NCBI GenBank assembly: GCA_946800325.1
Contig: OX326958.1
Span: 74,335,264 to 74,399,263 of the forward strand
Length of the DNA: 64,000 nucleotides
Source of the DNA: Luzula sylvatica
Lineage: Eukaryota > Streptophyta > Magnoliopsida > Poales > Juncaceae
Direction of reading: 5' to 3'
The notes under the pieces are model-generated. The model was not told the origin of the DNA and did not search any database. It was given only the letters and a program-made list of their open reading frames with translations. Both the position numbers and the translations under genes were made by a program. Below are positions 51,301 through 63,980 of this stretch, piece by piece (the first letter of the stretch is position 1; every line of letters begins with the position of its first letter).

Positions 51301-53067
51301 AACACGTTATTTGAACTGCTCAAAGCGTTAAAATCTTGTTTTGAATCGAAAAACAAACTATCTTAGTGTTTGTGAAATTTGGTGAAAAGTTATGTACTAA
51401 AAGATACGATACAAATGATCTAAAAACACGTTATTTGAACTCCTCAAAGCGTTAAAATCTTGTTTTGAATCGAAAAACAAACTATCTTAGTGTTTGTGAA
51501 ATTTGGTGAAAAGTTATGTACTAACAGATACGATACAAATGATCTAAAAACACGTTATTTGAACTCCTCAAAGCGTTAAAATCTTGTTTTGAATCGAAAA
51601 ACAAACTTTCTTAGTGTTTGTGACATTTGGTGAAAAGTTATGTACTAAAAGATACGATACAAATGATCTTAAAACACGTTATTTGAACTCCTCAAAGCGT
51701 TAAAATCTTGTTTTGAATCGAAAAACAAACTATCTTAGTGTTTGTGAAATTTGGTGAAAAGTTATGTACTAAAAGATACGATACAAATGATCTTAAAACA
51801 CGTTATTTGAACTCCTCAAAGCGTTCAAATCTTGTTTTGAATCGAAAAACAAACTATCTTAGTGTTTGTGAAATTTGGTGAAAAGTTATGTAGTAAAAGA
51901 TACGATACAAATGATCTAAAAACACGTTATTCGAACTCCTCAAAGCGTTAAAATCTTGTTTTGAATCGAAAAACAAACTTTCTTAGTGTTTGTGAAATTT
52001 GGTGAAAAGTTATGTACTAAAAGATACGATACAAATGATCTTAAAACACGTTATTTGAACTCCTCAAAACGTTAAAATCTTGTTTTGAATCGAAAAACAA
52101 ACTTTCTTAGTGTTTGTGAAATTTGGTAAAAAGTTATGTAGTAAAAGATACGATACAAATGATCTAAAAATACGTTATTTGAACTCCTCAAAGCGTTAAA
52201 ATCTTGTTTTGAATCGAAAAAAAAACTATCTTAGTGTTTGTGAAATTTGGTGAAAAGTTATGTACTAAAAGATACGATACAAATGATCTAAAAATACGTT
52301 ATTTGAACTCCTCAAAGCGTTAAAATCTTGTTTTGAATCGAAAAAAAAACTATCTTAGTGTTTGTGAAATTTGGTGAAAAGTTATGTACTAAAAGATACG
52401 ATACAAATGATCTAAAAACATGTTATTTGAACTCCTCAAAGCGTTAAAATCTTGTTTTGAATCGAAAAACAAACTTTCTTAGTGTTTGTGAAATTTGGTG
52501 AAAAGTTATGTAGTAAAAGATACGATACAAATGATCTTAAAACACGTTATTTGAACTCCTCAAAGCGTTAAAATCTTGTTTTGAATCGAAAAACAAACTA
52601 TCTTAGTGTTTGTGAAATTTGGTGAAAAGTTACGTACTAAAAGATACGATACAAATGATCTAAAAACACGTTATTTGAACTCCTCAAAGCGTTCAAATCT
52701 TGTTTTGAATCGAAAAACAAACTTTCTTAGTGTTTGTGAAATTTGGTGAAAAGTTATGTAGTAAAAGATACGATACAAATGATCTTAAAACACGTTATTT
52801 GAACTCCTCAAAGCGTTAAAATCTTGTTTTGAATCGAAAAACGAACTATCTTAGTGTTTGTGAAATTTGGTGAAAAGTTACGTACTAAAAGATACGATAC
52901 AAATGATCTAAAAACACGTTATTTGAACTCCTCAAAGCGTTCAAATCTTGTTTTGAATCGAAAAACAAACTTTCTTAGTGTTTGTGAAATTTGGTGAAAA
53001 GTTACGTAGTAAAAGATACGATACAAATGATCTTAAAACACGTTATTTGAACTCCTCAAAGCGTTAA
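48356..53067 (+). repeat. 38-monomer HOR unit 2 (4712 bp)
   Basis: Same 38 monomers in the same order. GGTGAGAAG (G at 44070 and 48782) and AAATTTTGTG (46541 and 51253) are found only in these two units and confirm the 4712-bp shift. The only difference I noticed is CTTGATTTG in unit 1 (A at 43651) against CTTGTTTTG here. A third unit begins at 53068 but leaves this type within about 250 bp, where CTCAAAGCG replaces CTCTAAGCG. Confidence 0.92.
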
Positions 53068-55864
53068 AATCTTGTTTTGAATCGAAAAACAAACTATCTT
53101 AGTGTTTGTGAAATTTGGTGAAAAGTTATGTACTAACAGATACGATACAAATGATCTCAAAACACGTTAGATGAACTCCTCAAAGCGTTAAAATCTTGTT
53201 TTGAATCGAAAAACAAACTTTCTTAGTGTTTGTGACATTTGGTGAAAAGTTATGTACTAAAAGATACGATACAAATGATCTGAAAACACGTTATTTGAAC
53301 TCCTCAAAGCGTTCAAATCTTGTTTTGAATCGAAAAACAAACTTTCTTAGTGTTTGTGAAATTTGGTGAAAAGTTATGTAGTAAAAGATACGATACAAAT
53401 GATCTTAAAACACGTTATTTGAACTCCTCAAAGCGTTAAAATCTTGTTTTGAATCGAAAAACAAACTATCTTAGTGTTTGTGAAATTTGGTGAAAAGTTA
53501 TGTACTAAAAGATACGATACAAATGATCTTAAAACACGTTATTTGAACTCCTCAAAGCGTTAAAATCTTGTTTTGAATCGAAAAACAAACTATCTTAGTG
53601 TTTGTGAAATTTGGTGAAAAGTTATGTAGTAAAAGATACGATACAAATGATCTTAAAACACGTTATTTGAACTCCTCAAAGCGTTAAAATCTTGTTTTGA
53701 ATCGAAAAACAAACTATCTTAGTGTTTGTGAAATTTGGTGAAAAGTTATGTACTAAAAGATACGATACAAATGATCTAAAAACACGTTATTTGAACTCCT
53801 CAAAGCGTTCAAATCTTGTTTTGAATCGAAAAACAAACTTTCTTAGTGTTTGTGAAATTTGGTGAAAACTTATGTAGTAAAAGATACGATACAAATGATC
53901 TAAAAACACGTTATTTTAACTCCTCAAAGCGTTCAAATCTTGTTTGGAATCGAAAAACAAACTATCTTAGTGTTTGTGACATTTGGTGAAAAGTTATGTA
54001 CTAAAAGATACGATACAAATGATCTTAAAACACGTCATTTGAACTCCTCAAAGCGTTCAAATCTTGTTTTGAATCGAAAAACAAACTATCTTAGTGTTTG
54101 TGAAATTTGGTGAAAAGTTATGTAGTAAAAGATACGATACAAATGATCTAAAAACACGTTATTTGAACTCCTCAAAGCGTTAAAATCTTGTTTTGAATCG
54201 AAAAACAAACTATCTTAGTGTTTGTGAAATTTGGTGAAAAGTTATGTACTAACAGATACGATACAAATGATCTAAAAACACGTTATTTGAACTCCTCAAA
54301 GCGTTAAAATCTTGTTTTGAATCGAAAAACAAACTTTCTTAGTGTTTGTGAAATTTGGTGAAAAGTTATGTACTAAAAGATACGAAACAAATGATCTTAA
54401 AACACGTTATTTGAACTCCTCAAAGCGTTAAAATCTTGTTTTGAATCGAAAAACAAACTATCTTAGTGTTTGTGAAATTTGGTGAAAAGTTACGTACTAA
54501 AAGATACGATACAAATGATCTTAAAAACACGTTATTTGAACTCCTCAAAGCGTTAAAATCTTGTTTTGAATCGAAAAACAAACTTTCTTAGTGTTTGTGA
54601 AATTTGGTGAAAAGTTATGTAGTAAAAGATACGATACAATTGATCTTAAAACACGTTATTCGAACTCCTCAAAGCGTTCAAATCTTGTTTTGAATCGAAA
54701 AACAAACTTTCTTAGTGTTTGTGAAATTTGGTGAAAAGTTATGTACTAAAAGATAGGATACAAATGATCTAAAAACACGTTATTTGAACACCTCAAGCGT
54801 TAAAATCTTGTTTTGAATCGAAAAACAAACTTTATTAGTGTTTGTGAAATTTGGTGAAAAGTTATGTAGTAAAAGATACGATACAAATGATCTTAAAACA
54901 CGTTATTTGAACTCCTCAAAGCGTTAAAATCTTGTTTTGAATCGAAAAACAAACTATCTTAGTGTTTGTGAAATTTGGTGAAAAGTTATGTACTACAAGA
55001 TACGATACAAATGATCTAAAAACACGTTATTTGAACTCCTCAAAGCGTTCAAAACTTGTTTTGAATCGAAAAACAAACTTTCTTAGTGTTTGTGAAATTT
55101 GGTGAAAAGTTATGTAGTAAAAGATACGATACAAATGATCTAAAAACACGTTATTTGAACTGCTCAAAGCGTTAAAATCTTGTTTTGAATCGAAAAACAA
55201 ACTATCTTAGTATTTGTGAAATTTGGTGAAAAGTTATGTACTAAAAGAGACGATACAAATGATCTAAAAACTCGTTATTTGAACTCCTCAAAGCGTTCAA
55301 ATCTTGTTTTGAATCGAAAAACATACTTTCTTAGTGTTTGTGAAATTTGGTGAAAAGTTATGTAGTAAAAGATACGATACAAATGATCTAAAAACAAGTT
55401 ATTTGAACTCCTCAAAGCGTTAAAATCTTGTTTTGAATCGAAAAACAAACTTTCATAGTGTTCGTGACATTTGGTGAAAAGTTATGTACTAAAAGATACG
55501 ATACAAATGATCTTAAAACACGTTATTTGAACTCCTCAAAGCGTTCAAATCTTGTTTTGAATCGAAAAACAAACTTTCATAGTGTTTGTGAAATTTGGTG
55601 AAAAGTTATGTAGTAAAAGATACGATACAAATGATCTAAAAACACGTTATTTGAACTGCTCAAAGCGTTAAAATCTTGTTTTGAATCGAAAAACAAACTA
55701 TCTTAGTGTTTGTGAAATTTGGTGAAAAGTTATGTACTAAAAGATACGATACAAATGATCTAAAAACACGTTATTTGAACTCCTCAAAGCGTTAAAATCT
55801 TGTTTTGAATCGAAAAACAAACTATCTTAGTGTTTGTGAAATTTGGTGAAAAGTTATGTACTAA
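49844..55864 (+). repeat. 111-monomer-spaced segment, copy 2 (~6.0 kb)
   Basis: Partner of 36080-42100. It starts with the AATTTTG/GTGAAAATTGG monomer, which in copy 1 reads AATCTTG, so the left edge lies within that monomer. The spacing equals one 35-monomer period (4340 bp) plus two 38-monomer periods (9424 bp). The larger duplication therefore has the same origin as the 38-monomer tandem repeats it spans. Confidence 0.86.
53615..55835 (+). repeat. Dispersed HOR block, copy C (~2.2 kb)
   Basis: The copy closest to block B, at an exact shift of 111 monomers (13,764 bp). Markers include CACGTCATTTG (54036), TACGAAACAAATG, GATAGGAT (near 54753), TTTATTAGTG (near 54833), AGAGACG (55246) and GTTCGTGAC. 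One private change was seen, ATACAATTGATC near 54640. After about 55865 it departs from block B: where B has the CTAACAG monomer this copy has CTAAAAG and ATCTTAAAAC. Confidence 0.88.
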
Positions 55865-55919
55865 AAGATACGATACAAATGATCTTAAAACACGTTATTT
55901 GAACTCCTCAAAGCGTTCA

Positions 55920-56628
55920 AATCTTGTTTTGAATCGAAAAACAAACTATCTTAGTGTTTGTGAAATTTGGTGAAAAGTTATGTAGTAAAAGATACGATAC
56001 AAATGATCTAAAAACACGTTATTCGAACTCCTCAAAGCGTTAAAATCTTGTTTTGAATCGAAAAACAAACTTTCTTAGTGTTTGTGAAATTTGGTGAAAA
56101 GTTATGTACTAAAAGATACGATACAAATGATCTTAAAACACGTTATTTGAACTCCTCAAAACGTTAAAATCTTGTTTTGAATCGAAAAACAAACTTTCTT
56201 AGTGTTTGTGAAATTTGGTAAAAAGTTATGTAGTAAAAGATACGATACAAATGATCTAAAAATACGTTATTTGAACTCCTCAAAGCGTTAAAATCTTGTT
56301 TTGAATCGAAAAAAAAAACTATCTTAGTGTTTGTGAAATTTGGTGAAAAGTTATGTACTAAAAGATACGATACAAATGATCTAAAAATACGTTATTTGAA
56401 CTCCTCAAAGCGTTAAAATCTTGTTTTGAATCGAAAAAAAAACTATCTTAGTGTTTGTGAAATTTGGTGAAAAGTTATGTACTAAAAGATACGATACAAA
56501 TGATCTAAAAACATGTTATTTGAACTCCTCAAAGCGTTAAAATCTTGTTTTGAATCGAAAAACAAACTTTCTTAGTGTTTGTGAAATTTGGTGAAAAGTT
56601 ATGTAGTAAAAGATACGATACAAATGAT
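55920..56628 (+). repeat. Six-monomer block, copy 1 of a 9-monomer-spaced pair
   Basis: Order: A29/G66 with TTATTCG; TCAAAACG; GGTAAAAAG with AATACG; two nine-A-type monomers; ACATGTT follow-on. The same order begins at 57037, 1117 bp later (9 x 124 plus 1; the extra base is the added A described at 56292). After about 56630 this copy continues with ATCTAAAAAC and GAACTGCTC, while the second has ATCTTAAAAC. Confidence 0.84.
56292..56416 (+). repeat. 125-bp monomer with a ten-A run
   Basis: The run after ATCG is ten As (56309-56318), one more than the nine found in other copies of this type (for example near 24692, 31141 and 47507). The nine-A form itself arises from C to A at position 23, which joins two shorter A runs. 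The extra base is most simply replication slippage, or a homopolymer error in the read or assembly. Confidence 0.8.
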
Positions 56629-57036
56629 CTAAAAACACGTTATTTGAACTGCTCAAAGCGTTAAAATCTTGTTTTGAATCGAAAAACAAACTATCTTAGT
56701 GTTTGTGAAATTTGGTGAAAAGTTATGTACTAAAAGATACGATACAAATGATCTAAAAACACGTTATTTGAACTCCTCAAAGCGTTAAAATCTTGTTTTG
56801 AATCGAAAAACAAACTATCTTAGTGTTTGTGAAATTTGGTGAAAAGTTATGTACTAACAGATACGATACAAATGATCTAAAAACACGTTATTTGAACTCC
56901 TCAAAGCGTTAAAATCTTGTTTTGAATCGAAAAACAAACTATCTTAGTGTTTGTGAAATTTGGTGAAAAGTTATGTACTAAAAGATACGATACAAATGAT
57001 CTTAAAACACGTTATTTGAACTCCTCAAAGCGTTCA

Positions 57037-57745
57037 AATCTTGTTTTGAATCGAAAAACAAACTATCTTAGTGTTTGTGAAATTTGGTGAAAAGTTATGT
57101 AGTAAAAGATACGATACAAATGATCTAAAAACACGTTATTCGAACTCCTCAAAGCGTTAAAATCTTGTTTTGAATCGAAAAACAAACTTTCTTAGTGTTT
57201 GTGAAATTTGGTGAAAAGTTATGTACTAAAAGATACGATACAAATGATCTTAAAACACGTTATTTGAACTCCTCAAAACGTTAAAATCTTGTTTTGAATC
57301 GAAAAACAAACTTTCTTAGTGTTTGTGAAATTTGGTAAAAAGTTATGTAGTAAAAGATACGATACAAATGATCTAAAAATACGTTATTTGAACTCCTCAA
57401 AGCGTTAAAATCTTGTTTTGAATCGAAAAAAAAACTATCTTAGTGTTTGTGAAATTTGGTGAAAAGTTATGTACTAAAAGATACGATACAAATGATCTAA
57501 AAATACGTTATTTGAACTCCTCAAAGCGTTAAAATCTTGTTTTGAATCGAAAAAAAAACTATCTTAGTGTTTGTGAAATTTGGTGAAAAGTTATGTACTA
57601 AAAGATACGATACAAATGATCTAAAAACATGTTATTTGAACTCCTCAAAGCGTTAAAATCTTGTTTTGAATCGAAAAACAAACTTTCTTAGTGTTTGTGA
57701 AATTTGGTGAAAAGTTATGTAGTAAAAGATACGATACAAATGATC
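57037..57745 (+). repeat. Six-monomer block, copy 2 of a 9-monomer-spaced pair
   Basis: Partner of 55920-56628. The GGTA of the GGTAAAAAG marker lies at 56217 and 57334, fixing the shift at 1117 bp. This six-monomer series also occurs in each 38-monomer unit and at 24.4, 28.8, 30.8, 33.6, 38.1, 42.4 and 60.5 kb, so it is a core module of the array. Confidence 0.84.
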
Positions 57746-59392
57746 TTAAAACACGTTATTTGAACTCCTCAAAGCGTTAAAATCTTGTTTTGAATCGAAA
57801 AACAAACTATCTTAGTGTTTGTGAAATTTGGTGAAAAGTTACGTACTAAAAGATACGATACAAATGATCTAAAAACACGTTATTTGAACTCCTCAAAGCG
57901 TTCAAATCTTGTTTTGAATCGAAAAACAAACTTTCTTAGTGTTTGTGAAATTTGGTGAAAAGTTATGTAGTAAAAGATACGATACAAATGATCTTAAAAC
58001 ACGTTATTTGAACTCCTCAAAGCGTTAAAATCTTGTTTTGAATCGAAAAACAAACTATCTTAGTGTTTGTGAAATTTGGTGAAAAGTTACGTACTAACAG
58101 ATACGATACAAATGATCTTAAAAACACGTTATTTGAACTCCTCAAAGCGTTAAAATCTTGTTTTGAATCGAAAAACAAACTTTCTTAGTGTTTGTGAAAT
58201 TTGGTGAAAAGTTATGTAGTAAAAGATACGATACAAATGATCTTAAAACACGTTATTCGAACTCCTCAAAGCGTTCAAATCTTGTTTTGAATCGAAAAAC
58301 AAACTTTCTTAGTGTTTGTGAAATTTGGTGAAAAGTTATGTACTAAAAGATACGATACAAATGATCTAAAAACACGTTATTTGAACACCTCAAGCGTTAA
58401 AATCTTGTTTTGAATCGAAAAACAAACTTTCTTAGTGTTTGTGAAATTTGGTGAAAAGTTATGTAGTAAAAGATACGATACAAATGATCTTATAACACGT
58501 TATTTGAACTCCTCAAAGCGTTAAAATCTTGTTTTGAATCGAAAAACAAACTATCTTAGTGTTTGTGAAATTTGGTGAAAAGTTATGTACTACAAGATAC
58601 GATACAAATGATCTAAAAACACGTTATTTGAACTCCTCAAAGCGTTCAAAACTTGTTTTGAATCGAAAAACAAACTTTCTTAGTGTTTGTGAAATTTGGT
58701 GAAAAGTTATGTAGTAAAAGATACGATACAAATGATCTAAAAACACGTTATTTGAACTGCTCAAAGCGTTAAAATCTTGTTTTGAATCGAAAAACAAACT
58801 ATCTTAGTGTTTGTGAAATTTGGTGAAAAGTTACGTACTAAAAGATACGATACAAATGATCTAAAAACACGTTATTTGAACTCCTCAAAGCGTTAAAATC
58901 TTGTTTTGAATCGAAAAACAAACTATCTTAGTGTTTGTGAAATTTGGTGAAAAGTTACGTACTAAAAGATACGATACAAATGATCTAAAAACACGTTATT
59001 TGAACTCCTCAAAGCGTTTAAATTTTGTTTTGAATCGAAAAACAAACTTTCTTAGTGTTTGTGAAAATTGGTGAAAAGTTATGTAGTAAAAGATACGATA
59101 CAAATGATCTTAAAACACGTTATTTGAACTCCTCAAAGCGTTAAAATCTTGTTTTGAATCGAAAAACAAACTATCTTAGTGTTTGTGAAATTTGGTGAAA
59201 AGTAATGTACTAAAAGATACGATACAAATGATCTAAAAACACGTTATTTGAACTCCTCAAAGCGTTCAAATCTTGTTTTGAATCGAAAAACAAACTTTCT
59301 TAGTGTCTGTGAAATTTGGTGAAAAGTTATGTAGTAAAAGATACGATACAAATGATCTAAAAACACGTTATTTTAACTCCTCAAAGCGTTCA

Positions 59393-59516
59393 AATCTTGT
59401 TTTGAATCGAAAAACAAACTTTCTTAGTGTTTGTGAAATTTGGTGAAAAGTTATGTAGTAAAAGATACGATACAAATGATCTAAAAACACGTTATTTGAA
59501 CTGCTCAAAGCGTTAA
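59393..59516 (+). repeat. Junction monomer of an apparent four-monomer deletion
   Basis: The monomer before this one is the GTGTCTGTG/TTATTTTAAC type. In the other HORs that type is followed by GTTTGGAATCG, then three more monomers, then the AAAACTTG/GAACTGCTC monomer and the ACGTACAAACAG monomer. Here one hybrid monomer (TTCAAATCTTGTTTTG at the start, GAACTGCTC at the end) stands between the TTATTTTAAC and ACGTACAAACAG types. Four monomers are therefore missing relative to the 38-monomer order. Confidence 0.85.
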
Positions 59517-62500
59517 AATCTTGTTTTGAATCGAAAAACAAACTATCTTAGTGTTTGTGAAATTTGGTGAAAAGTTACGTACAAACAGATACGATACAAA
59601 TGATCTAAAAACACGTTATTTGAACTCCTCAAAGCGTTAAAATCTTGTTTTGAATCGAAAAACAAACTTTCTTAGTGTTTGTGACATTTGGTGAAAAGTT
59701 ATGTACTAAAAGATACGATACAAATGATCTTAAAACACGTTATTTGAACTCCTCAAAGCGTTAAAATCTTGTTTTGAATCGAAAAACAAACTATCTTAGT
59801 GTTTGTGAAATTTGGTGAAAAGTTATGTACTAAAAGATACGATACAAATGATCTTAAAACACGTTATTTGAACTCCTCAAAGCGTTCAAATCTTGTTTTG
59901 AATCGAAAAACAAACTTTCATAGTGTTTGTGAAATTTGGTGAAAAGTTATGTAGTAAAAGATACGATACAAATGATCTAAAAACACGTTATTTGAACTGC
60001 TCAAAGCGTTAAAATCTTGTTTTGAATCGAAAAACAAACTATCTTAGTGTTTGTGAAATTTGGTGAAAAGTTATGTACTAAAAGATACGATACAAATGAT
60101 CTAAAAACACGTTATTTGAACTCCTCAAAGCGTTAAAATCTTGTTTTGAATCGAAAAACAAACTATCTTAGTGTTTGTGAAATTTGGTGAAAAGTTATGT
60201 ACTAACAGATACGATACAAATGATCTAAAAACACGTTATTTGAACTCCTCAAAGCGTTAAAATCTTGTTTTGAATCGAAAAACAAACTTTCTTAGTGTTT
60301 GTGACATTTGGTGAAAAGTTATGTACTAAAAGATACGATACAAATGATCTTAAAACACGTTATTTGAACTCCTCAAAGCATTAAAATCTTGTTTTGAATC
60401 GAAAAACAAACTATCTTAGTGTTTGTGAAATTTGGTGAAAAGTTATGTACTAAAAGATACGATACAAATGATCTTAAAACACGTTATTTGAACTCCTCAA
60501 AGCGTTCAAATCTTGTTTTGAATCGAAAAACAAACTATCTTAGTGTTTGTGAAATTTGGTGAAAAGTTATGTAGTAAAAGATACGATACAAATGATCTAA
60601 AAACACGTTATTCGAACTCCTCAAAGCGTTAAAATCTTGTTTTGAATCGAAAAACAAACTTTCTTAGTGTTTGTGAAATTTCGTGAAAAGTTATGTACTA
60701 AAAGATACGATACAAATGATCTTAAAACAGGTTATTTGAACTCCTCAAAACGTTAAAATCTTGTTTTGAATCGAAAAACAAACTTTCTTAGTGTTTGTGA
60801 AATTTGGTAAAAAGTTATGTAGTAAAAGATACGATACAAATGATCTAAAAATACGTTATTTGAACTCCTCAAAGCGTTAAAATCTTGTTTTGAATCGAAA
60901 AAAAAACTATCTTAGTGTTTGTGAAATTTGGTGAAAAGTTATGTACTAAAAGATACGATACAAATGATCTAAAAATACGTTATTTGAACTCCTCAAAGCG
61001 TTAAAATCTTGTTTTGAATCGAAAAAAAAACTATCTTAGTGTTTGTGAAATTTGGTGAAAAGTTATGTACTAAAAGATACGATACAAATGATCTAAAAAC
61101 ATGTTATTTGAACTCCTCAAAGCGTTAAAATCTTGTTTTGAATCGAAAAACAAATTTTCTTAGTGTTTGTGAAATTTGGTGAAAAGTTATGTAGTAAAAG
61201 ATACGATACAAATGATCTTAAAACACGTTATTTGAACTCCTCAAAGCGTTAAAATCTTGTTTTGAATCGAAAAACAAACTATCTTAGTGTTTGTGAAATT
61301 TGGTGAAAAGTTACGTACTAAAAGATACGATACAAATGATCTAAAAACACGTTATTTGAACTCCTCAAAGCGTTCAAATCTTGTTTTGAATCGAAAAACA
61401 AACTTTCTTAGTGTTTGTGAAATTTGGTGAAAAGTTATGTAGTAAAAGATACGATACAAATGATCTTAAAACACGTTATTTGAACTCCTCAAAGCGTTAA
61501 AATCTTGTTTTGAATCGAAAAACAAACTATCTTAGTGTTTGTGAAATTTGGTGAAAAGTTATGTACTAACAGATACGATACAAATGATCTCAAAACACGT
61601 TAGATGAACTCCTCAAAGCGTTAAAATCTTGTTTTGAATCGAAAAACAAACTTTCTTAGTGTTTGTGACATTTGGTGAAAAGTTATGTACTAAAAGATAC
61701 GATACAAATGATCTGAAAACACGTTATTTGAACTCCTCAAAGCGTTCAAATCTTGTTTTGAATCGAAAAACAAACTTTCTTAGTGTTTGTGAAATTTGGT
61801 GAAAAGTTATGTAGTAAAAGATACGATACAAATGATCTTAAAACACGTTATTTGAACTCCTCAAAGCGTTAAAATCTTGTTTTGAATCGAAAAACAAACT
61901 ATCTTAGTGTTTGTGAAATTTGGTGAAAAGTTATGTACTAAAAGATACGATACAAATGATCTTAAAACACGTTATTTGAACTCCTCAAAGCGTTAAAATC
62001 TTGTTTTGAATCGAAAAACAAACTATCTTAGTGTTTGTGAAATTTGGTGAAAAGTTACGTACTAAAAGATACGATACAAATGATCTTAAAAACACGTTAT
62101 TTGAACTCCTCAAAGCGTTAAAATCTTGTTTTGAATCGAAAAACAAACTTTCTTAGTGTTTGTGAAATTTGGTGAAAAGTTATGTAGTAAAAGATACGAT
62201 ACAAATGATCTTAAAACACGTTATTCGAACTCCTCAAAGCGTTCAAATCTTGTTTTGAATCGAAAAACAAACTTTCTTAGTGTTTGTGAAATTTGGTGAA
62301 AAGTTATGTACTAAAAGATACCATACAAATGATCTAAAAACACGTTATTTGAACACCTCAAGCGTTAAAATCTTGTTTTGAATCGAAAAACAAACTTTCT
62401 TAGTGTTTGTGAAATTTGGTGAAAAGTTATGTAGTAAAAGATACGATACAAATGATCTTAAAACACGTTATTTGAACTCCTCAAAGCGTTAAAATCTTGT

Positions 62501-63980
62501 TTTGAATCGAAAAACAAACTATCTTAGTGTTTGTGAAATTTGGTGAAAAGTTATGTACTACAAGATACGATACAAATGATCTAAAAACACGTTATTTGAA
62601 CTCCTCAAAGCGTTCAAAACTTGTTTTGAATCGAAAAACAAACTTTCTTAGTGTTTGTGAAATTTGGTGAAAAGTTATGTACTAAAAGATACGATACAAA
62701 TGATCTAAAAACACGTTATTTGAACTGCTCAAAGCGTTAAAATCTTGTTTTGAATCGAAAAACAAACTATCTTAGTGTTTGTGAAATTTGGTGAAAAGTT
62801 ACGTACTAAAAGATACGATACAAATGATCTAAAAACACGTTATTTGAACTCCTCAAAGCGTTAAAATCTTGTTTTGAATCGAAAAACAAACTATCTTAGT
62901 GTTTGTGAAATTTGGTGAAAAGTTACGTACTAAAAGATACGACACAAATGATCTAAAAACACGTTATTTGAACTCCTCAAAGCGTTCAAATTTTGTTTTG
63001 AATCGAAAAACAAACTTTCTTAGTGTTTGTGAAAATTGGTGAAAAGTTATGTAGTAAAAGATACGATACAAATGATCTTAAAACACGTTATTTGAACTCC
63101 TCAAAGCGTTAAAATCTTGTTTTGAATCGAAAAACAAACTATCTTAGTGTTTGTGAAATTTGGTGAAAAGTAATGTACTAAAAGATACGATACAAATGAT
63201 CTAAAAACACGTTATTTGAACTCCTCAAAGCGTTCAAATCTTGTTTTGAATCGAAAAACAAACTTTCTTAGTGTTTGTGAAATTTGGTGAAAAGTTATGT
63301 AGTAAAAGATACGATACAAATGATCTAAAAACACGTTATATTAACTGCTCAAAGCGTTCAAATCTTGTTTGGAATCGAAAAACAAACTATCTTAGTGTTT
63401 GTGAAATTTGGTGAAAAGTTACTTACTAAAAGATACGATACAAATGATCTAAAAACACGTTATTTGAACTCCTCAAAGCGTTCAAATCTTGTTTTGAATC
63501 GAAAAACAAACTTTCTTAGTGTTTGTGAAATTTGGTGAAAAGTTATGTACTAAAAGATACGATACAAATGATCTTAAAACACGTTATTCGAACTCCTCAA
63601 AGCGTTCAAATCTTGTTTTGAATCGAAAAACAAACTTTCATAGTGTTTGTGAAATTTGGTGAAAAGTTATGTAGTAAAAGATACGATACAAATGATCTAA
63701 AAACACGTTATTTGAACTGCTCAAAGCGTTAAAATCTTGTTTTGAATCGAAAAACAAACTATCTTAGTGTTTGTGAAATTTGGTGAAAAGTTATGTACTA
63801 CAAGATACGATACAAATGATCTAAAAACACGTTATTTGAACTCCTCAAAGCGTTCAAAACTTGTTTTGAATCGAAAAACAAACTTTCTTAGTGTTTGTGA
63901 AATTTGGTGAAAAGTTATGTAGTAAAAGATACGATACAAATGATCTAAAAACACGTTATTTGAACTGCTCAAAGCGTTAA

